DNA of 13,748 nt from NCBI GenBank assembly GCA_902810755.1, contig CADDYT010000161.1, forward strand, positions 1 through 13,748, in the 5' to 3' direction. The position numbers and the translations under genes were made by a program. Below the pieces are notes generated by a model that saw only the letters and a list, made by a program, of their open reading frames with translations, ran no database searches and had not been told where the DNA came from. This DNA comes from Chloroflexota bacterium (GTDB taxonomy: Bacteria > Chloroflexota > Ktedonobacteria > Ktedonobacterales > Ktedonobacteraceae). Shown piece by piece: positions 1 to 6,746 of the stretch; the stretch's first letter is position 1, and the number at the start of each line of letters is the position of its first letter.

Positions 1-1
1 A

Positions 2-3000
2 CAGCAATCCAACACCTTTTCCAGTTGTGGCAGCGCCAGCGCCACGCCCTGCTTCAAGATCGATAGCAATTCGCAGCAGTACCAGAATGCCGTCAGCCAC
101 ACCTACTACGATAGTCTGGGCCGCGTGGTGGAAGTGACGAGGCCGGTGCCGACGCCCGTCAATGGACAGAGCGGGCAATCCTACATCGAGGTTGTCTTCA
201 CCGTCTATAACGACCAGACCCACAGTGTGGCCACCAGCGTCCCCTTCATCACCACCGCTCCCTCCAACGGCATCGGCTGGGTCGACCCCAACGGCGCGCA
301 GGATTACAAACAGCAGGCTCCCGGCCTCTACGTCACCTATTTCGACGCGCTGGGCCGTCCTATCGCCTCGATGGACCCCTATTTCAGCGCCAACAATCCC
401 ACCGGCGTCACCTGTCCGGGCGGCAGCGCCGCCACCGCCTGCGCCTTCTACGGCTACGACAGCCCGAACAACTCCTCCAACATCTTTGATTACACTGCCA
501 CGCTCGACCCCAACGACCATGTCAGCGTCAGCTTCAATGACAGCCTGGGGCGCGAGCGGTTCGTGCAGAACTACAGCAAACAGTATGTTGGCCCTTCCGG
601 CATCGATAATATCAGCGCCAACCTCAACGAACAGGAGAAAATCGCCTATAACGCCCTGAACGAGCCGACCAGCGTCACCGATACCGACCTGAACTCGCCC
701 ACCGGGCAAAACCAGAGCGTGACCGCCAGCGCCAGCTATGACGATCTGGGGCGGCTTACCAGCGTCACCGATCCTGACCGGGGCAACCACAGCTACAGCT
801 ACGATCAGGATGGCAACGTCATCAGCGATACCTCCGGCACGCGCAGCATCGGCTACAACTATGACCTGCTCGGGCGGCTCGGCTGCGTCAACGATGCCGC
901 CAGTCCGAGCATCAACGCCACCGGCAGTTGCACCAGCGGCAGCAACCCCTACCTCCAGTTCGTCTACGATACCGACAAACTGGGGTCCAAAGGTAGCACC
1001 GATTTCCCGACCGGACGCATGACACAGAGCAAGGCCACCACCTACTTCCCCGATGGCACCTCGGCCACTACGACCGAGCAAATGCAATACGATGCGCGCG
1101 GGCGCGTCATCAAAGAGCGTCTCTTGCTCAACGTTCCCTCAAGCTGGGAAGTGGCCTCACAGTTGCCCTCCTACTACCAGTTGCAGCCGAGCTACAATGA
1201 TGCCGACCAGGTGCAGTATGTCACCACCAGCACCAGCCCGGCAGGACAGGGCTACACCGAAAGCAACGATTACGACAGCGCCACCGGTGTGCTGATCGGC
1301 GTGGGCAACGATACCACGCAGTCACCCAACCTGGCAAAAGTGCTCTACAACAACAATGCGCTGGTCGATACCATCGACTACAAAACCAACACCAGCGGCA
1401 GCGGCTTCCTGGCTACCGAGCAATTCAGCTACGACGCCGACCTGCGCCCCACGAACGCCAGCGCCATCTGGCAAGCCGCCAGCGGCAATAGCGGCACCAT
1501 CTTCAGCCAGAGTCCGCAGTACGACCTTGCCAGCAACGTCATCAGCCTGTCCACCACCCAGGCCGCCGTGCCGGGCCAGATCAACTCCGGCGGCAGCGAG
1601 ACGCAAAATTTCTGCTACGACGAACAAAACCGGCTGGTGTGGGCAGGCAACAGCGGAACCGAGCCAGGGGCAGGCAGCGGCACCTGTGGCAGCGCCGCCC
1701 TCAGTGTCAGTGGCAGCCTGGGCAGCTACCACAAAAGCTACAGCTACACGCACCTGGGCCAGCTCTGGCAGGTCAAAGGCGGCGGCTCACAGCTGCAGTA
1801 CCTCTACTGCAACAGCAGCGCCCCGCACCAGTTGACGGCCATCGTGCCCTCAACCGGCAGTTGCTCCAACCAGAGCGGGGCCACCTACACCAGCAGCTAC
1901 GACGCCTGGGGCAACGTCACCAGCCGCACCAGTGGGGGCAGCACGGCCAGCCTCTCCTACGACCTGCTCGACAATTTCGTGCAGTGGAGCAGCGGCAGCA
2001 ACAAAGAGTGGTACGTCTACGATGCCAGCGGCCAGCGCGTGCTACGCCGCTCGCAGACCAGCACGGGAACGACCGTCACCGTCTACGCCTTCGGGCTGGA
2101 AGAGCATACCTATACCTTCGACAGCAGTGGCACGCTCACCGGCCAGAGCCAGACCTACTACTACAGTCTGGGCGGCAGCCTGCTGGGCGCCTTAGAGGTC
2201 AATGGCAGCACGAGTACGACCAACTACTTGCTGACCGACACGCTGGGCAGCGTGCTGGCCACCATCACCAACACCGTCAACAGCGCCAGCGTGGTGGGCA
2301 ACCAGCTCTACGACCCCTACGGCAACAACCGCTATCAGTCGGGCAGCATGGCCACCAGCAAAGGCTTCACCGGTCAGTACAATGACAATCTCACCGGGTT
2401 GGACTACTACGGCTCGCGCTACTACGACCCGGCAGCAGGCGTCTTCCTCTCCGCCGACCCCATGCAGGGCGACCTGGCGGGAACCAACCCCTATGAATAT
2501 GTGGGATCGAACCCGGAGACCAACACCGACCCGACGGGGCAGATGTATACTCCTCCCCCGCAAGGTGGCGGGTCTCCTCCGCCGCCTCCCCCCTGGTTTG
2601 GCGGTGGGGGCAGTGGGACAGGGGGCAGTGGTGCTGGCACGAGCAATCCCCCGCCCTCCTCCTGTGGCCAGTACGAGCAGGCGGCCTGTTTGTGGGGCCA
2701 GATGGTGGCACAGACGCATGGGCAGATGCAGGTGCCGATTCAGATGCACCTGCCAGGTGTAGATTCCACCGATGGAGGCATGATCTGTCATGGGACAGGT
2801 GGCTATGCCGTAAATGCCGGTGTTGGTGGGACCACCGTTCTGACGATGACTTCCCCAGGCACGAACTGTACGCCTTCGGATGATGGAGGTGGGTCGACGG
2901 TGACCGTCACGGTGTGGGTCACGGTGACGGTCTCAACCACTGCTGGCGTTGATGCTTGTGCCTCGGTCTCCTGTTTTGACGATGGTGGGGGTGCAGCAGA

Positions 3001-3463
3001 CAAACCCGGCGATGGGGAGGAAGTCAGTGCGGGCAGCGGGGGAGAGGAACTGGCGGCCCTCATGGATGGGGAAGGTGATGGTGGGAATGGGGGCAAAGGC
3101 AGTTTATCTCCTCAAGAAGAGGCTGCAAAGAGTGGAGAAGACCTGGGTTTTGGAGACCAGCAAAAGCTAACTGGCCATTTTACCAAACACAACTCAGAAT
3201 TTAGTCCCCCGTTTAGCAACGAGCAGGAGTATGAGATCGCGGCCATCAATTTCATGACACAATCACAAGCGGAAAATCCTAATCTTCATGAGGGAATAAG
3301 GAATAGTGACATGTCTGTTCTTCGCATTGACGAATCCAAGGGTTGGTTCGGTATAGTACGAGACGGAAAGATCCGCACGTTTTTTATACCTGATCCAGCT
3401 AAGAATGGAGGTTACTCACCAGCAGATTACTTCCTCAACCAGATTGATGAATTGATATTTTAA
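2..3463 (+). CDS. Rhs/YD-repeat polymorphic toxin, 5' end outside window, C-terminal toxin tip
   Basis: The frame is open from base 2, so the gene is cut by the window edge; 1153 residues are visible. A GTG at 125 lies inside a YD repeat (YDSLGRVV), so it is not the real start. YD-type repeats recur (YDDLGRL, YDARGRV, SYDAWGNVTSRT, YVYDASGQRV). The Rhs core lies at about 2231-2548 (DTLGSV, GFTGQYNDNLTGLDYYGSRY, YDPAAGVFLSADP, NPYEYVGSNPETNTDPTGQ). A Pro/Gly-rich hinge, a Thr/Val stretch (TVTVTVWVTVTVST) and a Gly/Asp linker ending DGGNGGKG (3077-3100) follow. From there the sequence turns AT-richer and gives a tip of about 120 residues with GHFTKHNSEF, a YEIAAINFM helix and GKIRTFFIP. In the family, YD repeats form a cocoon-like shell and the tip is the toxic domain. 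The tip pattern resembles BECR-fold (barnase/EndoU/colicin/RelE) RNase tips; that assignment is inference. Export route is not visible here. Confidence 0.93.
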   Translation, partial: QQSNTFSSCGSASATPCFKIDSNSQQYQNAVSHTYYDSLGRVVEVTRPVPTPVNGQSGQSYIEVVFTVYNDQTHSVATSVPFITTAPSNGIGWVDPNGAQDYKQQAPGLYVTYFDALGRPIASMDPYFSANNPTGVTCPGGSAATACAFYGYDSPNNSSNIFDYTATLDPNDHVSVSFNDSLGRERFVQNYSKQYVGPSGIDNISANLNEQEKIAYNALNEPTSVTDTDLNSPTGQNQSVTASASYDDLGRLTSVTDPDRGNHSYSYDQDGNVISDTSGTRSIGYNYDLLGRLGCVNDAASPSINATGSCTSGSNPYLQFVYDTDKLGSKGSTDFPTGRMTQSKATTYFPDGTSATTTEQMQYDARGRVIKERLLLNVPSSWEVASQLPSYYQLQPSYNDADQVQYVTTSTSPAGQGYTESNDYDSATGVLIGVGNDTTQSPNLAKVLYNNNALVDTIDYKTNTSGSGFLATEQFSYDADLRPTNASAIWQAASGNSGTIFSQSPQYDLASNVISLSTTQAAVPGQINSGGSETQNFCYDEQNRLVWAGNSGTEPGAGSGTCGSAALSVSGSLGSYHKSYSYTHLGQLWQVKGGGSQLQYLYCNSSAPHQLTAIVPSTGSCSNQSGATYTSSYDAWGNVTSRTSGGSTASLSYDLLDNFVQWSSGSNKEWYVYDASGQRVLRRSQTSTGTTVTVYAFGLEEHTYTFDSSGTLTGQSQTYYYSLGGSLLGALEVNGSTSTTNYLLTDTLGSVLATITNTVNSASVVGNQLYDPYGNNRYQSGSMATSKGFTGQYNDNLTGLDYYGSRYYDPAAGVFLSADPMQGDLAGTNPYEYVGSNPETNTDPTGQMYTPPPQGGGSPPPPPPWFGGGGSGTGGSGAGTSNPPPSSCGQYEQAACLWGQMVAQTHGQMQVPIQMHLPGVDSTDGGMICHGTGGYAVNAGVGGTTVLTMTSPGTNCTPSDDGGGSTVTVTVWVTVTVSTTAGVDACASVSCFDDGGGAADKPGDGEEVSAGSGGEELAALMDGEGDGGNGGKGSLSPQEEAAKSGEDLGFGDQQKLTGHFTKHNSEFSPPFSNEQEYEIAAINFMTQSQAENPNLHEGIRNSDMSVLRIDESKGWFGIVRDGKIRTFFIPDPAKNGGYSPADYFLNQIDELIF

Positions 3464-3476
3464 AGTTAAGGAGGGA

Positions 3477-3538
3477 AAGGCTCTTGTAGTATTGTAGTAA
3501 GAGAGAAGAATTGAATTATCTGCAAGAGCCTTATTTTT
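3477..3538 (+). terminator. Long-stem hairpin plus T-run between toxin tip and next gene
   Basis: AAGGCTCTTG (3477-3486) is perfectly complementary to CAAGAGCCTT (3523-3532). The stem extends inward through a G·T pair to 13 pairs (3477-3489 with 3520-3532), leaving a 30-nt loop. ATTTTT follows at 3533-3538. It sits 13 nt after the toxin stop and just before the next gene's ribosome site. It could be a rho-independent terminator or attenuator, although the loop is larger than in a textbook terminator. Confidence 0.5.
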
Positions 3539-3550
3539 GCAGGAGGTTAA

Positions 3551-3886
3551 ATGAGGATGGAGAAAGGAATCCCGACCCAAAAAGAGAAAGAAGTATTACG
3601 CATATTACTGGCGCAAAAGGGGATAACCAGATATGAGTTATACGAATTAACGAATGAAGGGACAAGTTTACCTGGAAGTAGCTACCCTCTCGAAATTGAG
3701 TCCATGTCTGGTACCGTCGTCACCCCCTCAGAAGTGTATGATTTCTGGCTTGATTGGGTCGATGGGCATTATACGCTGGGTGAGGAAGATGGCCTGTGGA
3801 GAAGACGTAATATTGAAGAGTTACACGATAAGGACAGAATAAGACAAATACAGGCGCGACTGAATAAGAAAACTGGATTAAGCTGA
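3551..3886 (+). CDS. Small hypothetical protein next to toxin tip, candidate immunity or cassette protein
   Basis: This is a 111-residue soluble protein with no signal peptide or membrane segment. AGGAGG at 3541-3546 lies 4 nt before ATG 3551 and 10 nt before an in-frame ATG at 3557, so the true start could be 3557 (109 residues). The N-terminus is charged and helical (QKEKEVLRILLAQKGITRYE). The middle has SYPLEIESMSG and the acidic/aromatic stretch YDFWLDWVDGHYTLGEEDG, and a basic helix ends the protein. I do not recognise the family. Its position directly behind the first toxin tip makes it the best candidate for the cognate immunity protein; this is context only. Its stop overlaps the ATG of the next, broken gene by one base (TGATG), which suggests translational coupling. 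Confidence 0.72.
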   Translation: MRMEKGIPTQKEKEVLRILLAQKGITRYELYELTNEGTSLPGSSYPLEIESMSGTVVTPSEVYDFWLDWVDGHYTLGEEDGLWRRRNIEELHDKDRIRQIQARLNKKTGLS

Positions 3887-4319
3887 TGAAGGATAATCTT
3901 ACGGCTCTTGCCAAGATGCCCTTTACGCCGATGGAAGTCTTCGTGATATTTATGTACTGGAAACTGATGTGCAAGATTGGCAAAAGTTGCTGAACTTTCT
4001 TCGCATAAGCCCGTATTCTCTTGAATTTATCATCGATGGCAAGTCGTACTCCCTTCCAGATCGGATTGAAGAGATCTTTACTCTTGTACATAATTGAAGG
4101 CATGTTGATTATAGATAAGAATAACTTTAATTCACGCTTCTACTTCTACTTCGAAAGGAAATTGAATTGGACCTTGATCCATGGACAATAGACAGTGAGC
4201 AGCAGTTTGGGCGTTTGCTCAAATTTCTTCATGAGGTCAGTCATCTCCTCAACAAGCCAGTGATTTTGACACCGGAGAACGCTTCCTATGTCCCACTGCT
4301 TCGCTTTCAGTCAGAGTGA
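3886..4319 (+). pseudogene. Broken small gene, probable decayed immunity protein of about 145 residues
   Basis: ATG 3886 overlaps the preceding stop, but the frame soon ends. Three protein-like segments lie in successive frames. Frame 3 from 3897 reads YADGSLRDIYVLETD, QDWQKLLNFLR, LEFIIDGKSYSLPDRIEEIF and stops at 4095-4097. Frame 1 around 4087-4157 reads YIIEGMLIIDKNNF and SRFYFYFE. Frame 3 again from about 4158 reads EIELDLDPWTID, FGRLLKFLHEV, KPVILTPENASYVPLLRF and stops TGA 4317-4319. Joined, they make one continuous acidic protein with two similar halves (W-x-KLL-x-FLR and F-x-RLL-x-FLH). That this is one immunity gene with three indels (near 3890, 4085 and 4157) is my reconstruction. 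The segments are too coherent to be chance, but I cannot name the family. Being between two toxin tips fits an orphan immunity gene under weak selection. Confidence 0.6.
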
Positions 4320-4387
4320 GATTGACCTGCTTTCATGGCAGCCTCAAAGGTCATTTTGAGGCTGCCATGAAAGCAGGTCAATCTCAC
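4316..4387. repeat. Perfect 33-bp inverted repeat with 6-nt loop
   Basis: Bases 4316-4348 are the exact reverse complement of 4355-4387, with loop GGTCAT between. The left arm contains the stop codon of the broken immunity-like gene (4317-4319). The right arm begins the remnant reading frame that ends at 4495. No T-run follows, so it is not a simple terminator. It marks the junction between two cassette remnants. Confidence 0.9.
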
Positions 4388-4495
4388 AAGGGGCCAAATA
4401 TTGAAGATAGTATCCATAAAATGCAAATCAATGTCAATAAGTCAGAGCCACTATCTCCACCCGAATATTGGATGACAGTGCAACCGGTAACATAA
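4349..4495 (+). pseudogene. Remnant C-terminus of an unknown cassette gene
   Basis: Frame 2 reads GHFEAAMKAGQSHKGPN, IEDSIHKMQINVNKSE, then PPEYWMTVQPV and stops at TAA 4493-4495. The mixed, protein-like composition (HKGPNIEDSIH, PEYWMTV) looks like the end of a toxin tip or immunity protein. An in-frame ATG at 4367 exists, but there is no ribosome site, because the upstream DNA is the inverted-repeat arm. The frame is also open leftward through the palindrome, but that part reads like the inverted copy rather than native protein. I read it as the leftover 3' end of a displaced module whose front was lost; the family is unknown. Confidence 0.45.
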
Positions 4496-4514
4496 TCAGC
4501 TCAACTATCACTGT

Positions 4515-5827
4515 CTGCTGGGCGCCTTAGAGGTCAACGGCAGTAGCAGCACGACCGACTACTTGCTGACCGACACACTGGGCAGTGTGCTGGCCACCAT
4601 CACCAACACCGTCAACAGCGCCAGCGTGGTGGGCAACCAGCTCTACGACCCCTACGGCAGCAGCCGCTACCAGGCGGGCAGCATGGACACCAGCAAAGGC
4701 TTCACCGGCCAGTACAACGACAACCTCACCGGCCTGGACTACTACGGCTCGCGCTACTACGACCCGACCGCAGGTGTCTTCCTCTCCGCCGACCCCATGC
4801 AGGGCGACCTGGCGGGAACCAACCCCTATGAATATGTGGGGTCCAACCCGGAGACCAATACCGACCCGACGGGGCAGATGTATGCGCCTCCGCCCGGAGG
4901 CGGGACTCCCCCACCGCCGCCGTTGCCACCCCCAACTGGCGGCTTTGGCAGCGGAGTCGGCTCGTTGGGCAACACAGGCAATACCAGTCCCTGTGGCGAT
5001 CCCACCAACTCGGTGGTGAGCTGTGCGTCGGCCCAGATGGCTACCTATCTCAACTATCAGGGGACAACGCAGGTGACGATCCATGTGCCAGGGACGGGGG
5101 TCACCAATGGAGGCCTCAATTGCCCTGCCACAGGTGGGGGGTTACAGTTATCCCGGGTGTTGATGGCTATGCTACCCTGTCCCTGATGGCGCCGGGGGAG
5201 AGCTGTTTTGCCAGTGGTGGGGGCGATGACAGTGGAACGACGGTGACCGTCACCGTCCACACACAAAGCAGCGGGCTGGCTCCCTTCAGCCTGTGCTTCT
5301 CGGTCTTCGTCAAGTGTAGCGATGAGGGCAGTAGCCCCGAGGCAGAGGGACCCAGCAGTGCCAGTGAAGGCGGTGAAGCGAAGGAACTCGATGGTGTCTT
5401 CGCCGCTACAACGGACGATGGAGGGAATGGAGGTAAAGGGCCGAGTGTGGGAGGGCCGTCTGATGAGGGCGGACCATCCCAGAAAGAACAGATACATCCA
5501 AATCCTGATGCTAAAACGGCTTTCCAGAACGCATTAAATAACCTGGGTAGGCCACTTGGTGATGACGCTGTTCGATCTCAAGTAAAATTTGGTCCAGCTC
5601 AAGGTCTAGATAATGGTATGAGGGAGGGATACAGATTTGGTTGGCGGCTAGAATGGGATCCTGATAAGGGTGCTCATTTCAACTGGTTTGATTGGACTTT
5701 AGGGGGTAAAAGCGGTGGGGGTGGTCGCTGGGGCGCGGAAACATTTCCTGCAAGCGAAGAGCAAGTGATTGATATGATATTAAAATTTACAGAAGGAGGT
5801 GAAGATTTGATGCTAGCGGATCAATGA
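4515..5827 (+). pseudogene. Displaced Rhs core fragment plus second toxin tip (orphan module, frameshifted)
   Basis: Similarity to the main Rhs gene starts abruptly at CTGCTGGGCGCC (4515, matching 2180) and runs gaplessly to 4883 (matching 2548), about 24 mismatches in 369 by hand count. There is no start codon with a ribosome site, and frame 3 is closed just upstream (TAA 4488-4490). After the core come a Pro-rich hinge and a linker. A run of six G at 5136-5141 puts the rest in frame 2; seven G, or a -1 slip, would join VPGTGVTNGG to VTVIPGVDGYATLSL. The linker then parallels the first copy (GTTVTVTV, DGGNGGKG at 5417-5440). The new tip (5441-5827) reads TAFQNALNNLGRPLGDDAVR, GYRFGWRLEWDPDKGAHFNW, GGGGRWGAETFPASEEQV. 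The tip is unlike the first one and I do not recognise the toxin family. It is probably silent until recombined into a full Rhs gene. Confidence 0.85.
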
Positions 5828-5872
5828 GTGTTCGTGACATTTCTTTGTAAGTAGAATGACAATGAAATGTGC

Positions 5873-5920
5873 AAGAACATCTGTTTGCGGCCTTATTTAC
5901 AAGGCCCCATAGATGTTCTT
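5873..5920. repeat. Two-tier hairpin between second toxin tip and its immunity gene
   Basis: AAGAACATCT (5873-5882) pairs with AGATGTTCTT (5911-5920), and inside it GGCCTT (5889-5894) pairs with AAGGCC (5901-5906). No T-run follows, so a standard rho-independent terminator is not supported on the plus strand. It sits in the same toxin/immunity gap as the hairpin at 3477-3532. Confidence 0.6.
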
Positions 5921-6019
5921 ATGGAGAAGGAGATGATCATTTTAATTTTGATCAGTTGTCCTGTTACCATACTTTTTGGCTTAGACGGACAAGCTCTAAA
6001 GAAAGGTGTTAATTTATGA
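5921..6019 (+). CDS. Possible 32-residue hydrophobic leader peptide overlapping the immunity start
   Basis: ATG 5921 opens a 32-codon frame with a hydrophobic stretch (MIILILISCPVTILFG) followed by a basic end (LKKGVNL). Its TGA (6017-6019) overlaps the immunity ATG (6016-6018) as ATGA, the classic coupling arrangement. An in-frame ATG at 5933 has GGAG 6 nt upstream and may be the better start (28 residues). It could be a one-helix membrane peptide or a leader that opens the immunity start. It is short enough to be chance; there is no homology evidence. Confidence 0.3.
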   Translation: MEKEMIILILISCPVTILFGLDGQALKKGVNL

Positions 6020-6450
6020 GTAACGATGAGTTACCACAGATAGAGCGTCTAATTCTCAATCCATCGGTCGTATCAGCAATGGAGTTTCTCAGCCCTGCGG
6101 CATATCAAGATGCTCTTGCCTGGATTCGGAATCATTTTCACTTTGCCTACGGGCAGCAGATAGATTGGTCACATGATCCAGGAGCAGTAGCAGGAAAGAT
6201 ATTAGAACTTACAGAGGAGAAATTGCAGGGGTTGCTAAAGAACTATGGGGTAGAAGCCTCGCGACGAATAACTATTGTATGGGCATATGGTGACAAGGCA
6301 ATAACACTCCCATTACATCTTATGGCAGCTCATATTAAAGATATCTGGTTGCCTGCGCTTGATGACGTTTTTCTTTTTGATCCCCAGGATGTCTGGTGCG
6401 TGGAGTTCTATCATGAAGGGAATTTTAGCTGCGGAAGGTTTTACTCCTGA
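6016..6450 (+). CDS. Candidate immunity protein for the second Rhs toxin tip
   Basis: This is an intact 144-residue soluble acidic protein. ATG 6016 has AAAGGTG at 6002-6008, an acceptable ribosome site. It reads LERLI-like IERLILNPSVVSAMEFL, then YQDALAWIRNHFHFAYGQQ, a helical middle, LPLHLMAAHIKDIWLPALDD and an aromatic end (VFLFDPQDVWCVEFYHEG). No signal peptide, membrane segment or catalytic motif is visible. Its position, the first full gene after the orphan toxin tip, its size, and the acidic/aromatic C-terminus are typical of cytoplasmic immunity proteins, but I do not recognise a named family, so the role is inferred from context. Unlike its truncated toxin partner it is undamaged, which fits selection to keep immunity. 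Confidence 0.75.
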   Translation: MSNDELPQIERLILNPSVVSAMEFLSPAAYQDALAWIRNHFHFAYGQQIDWSHDPGAVAGKILELTEEKLQGLLKNYGVEASRRITIVWAYGDKAITLPLHLMAAHIKDIWLPALDDVFLFDPQDVWCVEFYHEGNFSCGRFYS

Positions 6451-6465
6451 AAATTAGATTGTGCG

Positions 6466-6738
6466 ATGAGCAGAAGCGATAGAACAATTGTAGCGGCTTT
6501 GTCTGAACAAGGTGGTTCGGCTCTCAAACAGATTCAATATAATGAAGAGGGCAATGCTGTCAAAGTCATTCTTGCAGGTTTGCGTTCATCTCAGCTTCCC
6601 TCGCAACTCTGGCAGCTGGCTGATTTACAAGAGTTAGTCCTGATAGGCAATCAGCTGAGCAGTTTGCCTGCTGAAATTGGATATTTAACTCACTTGCGTA
6701 TTCTGAACTTACGAGATAATCGGCTGGCAACCCTGCCG
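6466..6738 (+). pseudogene. Leucine-rich-repeat protein, 3' end removed at an IS256-family insertion
   Basis: ATG 6466 lies 16 nt after the previous stop; no good ribosome site is seen, so coupling to the immunity gene is possible. About 91 native residues remain. After a lead-in (MSRSDRTIVAALSEQGG), LRR units appear: LRSSQLPSQLWQLADLQEL, VLIGNQLSSLPAEIGYLTH, LRILNLRDNRLATLP, with the LxxLxLxxNxLxxLP pattern. At about 6739 the sequence enters the left end of the IS; the frame then runs on with IS-encoded residues to a stop at 6838-6840. Beyond the IS (from 8035) no frame resumes LRR sequence. LRR proteins of this sort are protein-binding scaffolds; the specific role is unknown. Confidence 0.8.
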
Positions 6739-6746
6739 GTAGTTTG

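Noticed and set aside
125..127. GTG as start of the Rhs gene
   Set aside because: It lies inside a YD repeat (YDSLGRVV) and the frame is open to base 2, so the gene begins outside the window.
1322..2791. Long minus-strand open frames opposite the Rhs gene, and the similar one at 4527-5084
   Set aside because: They mirror the GC-rich third positions of the Rhs core, have low-complexity Ala/Val/Gly/Arg composition, and show no ribosome sites.
3720..4103. Minus-strand open frame of 127 residues opposite the small cassette genes
   Set aside because: It spans the boundary between two plus-strand genes that read as real protein, with no ribosome site or recognisable motif.
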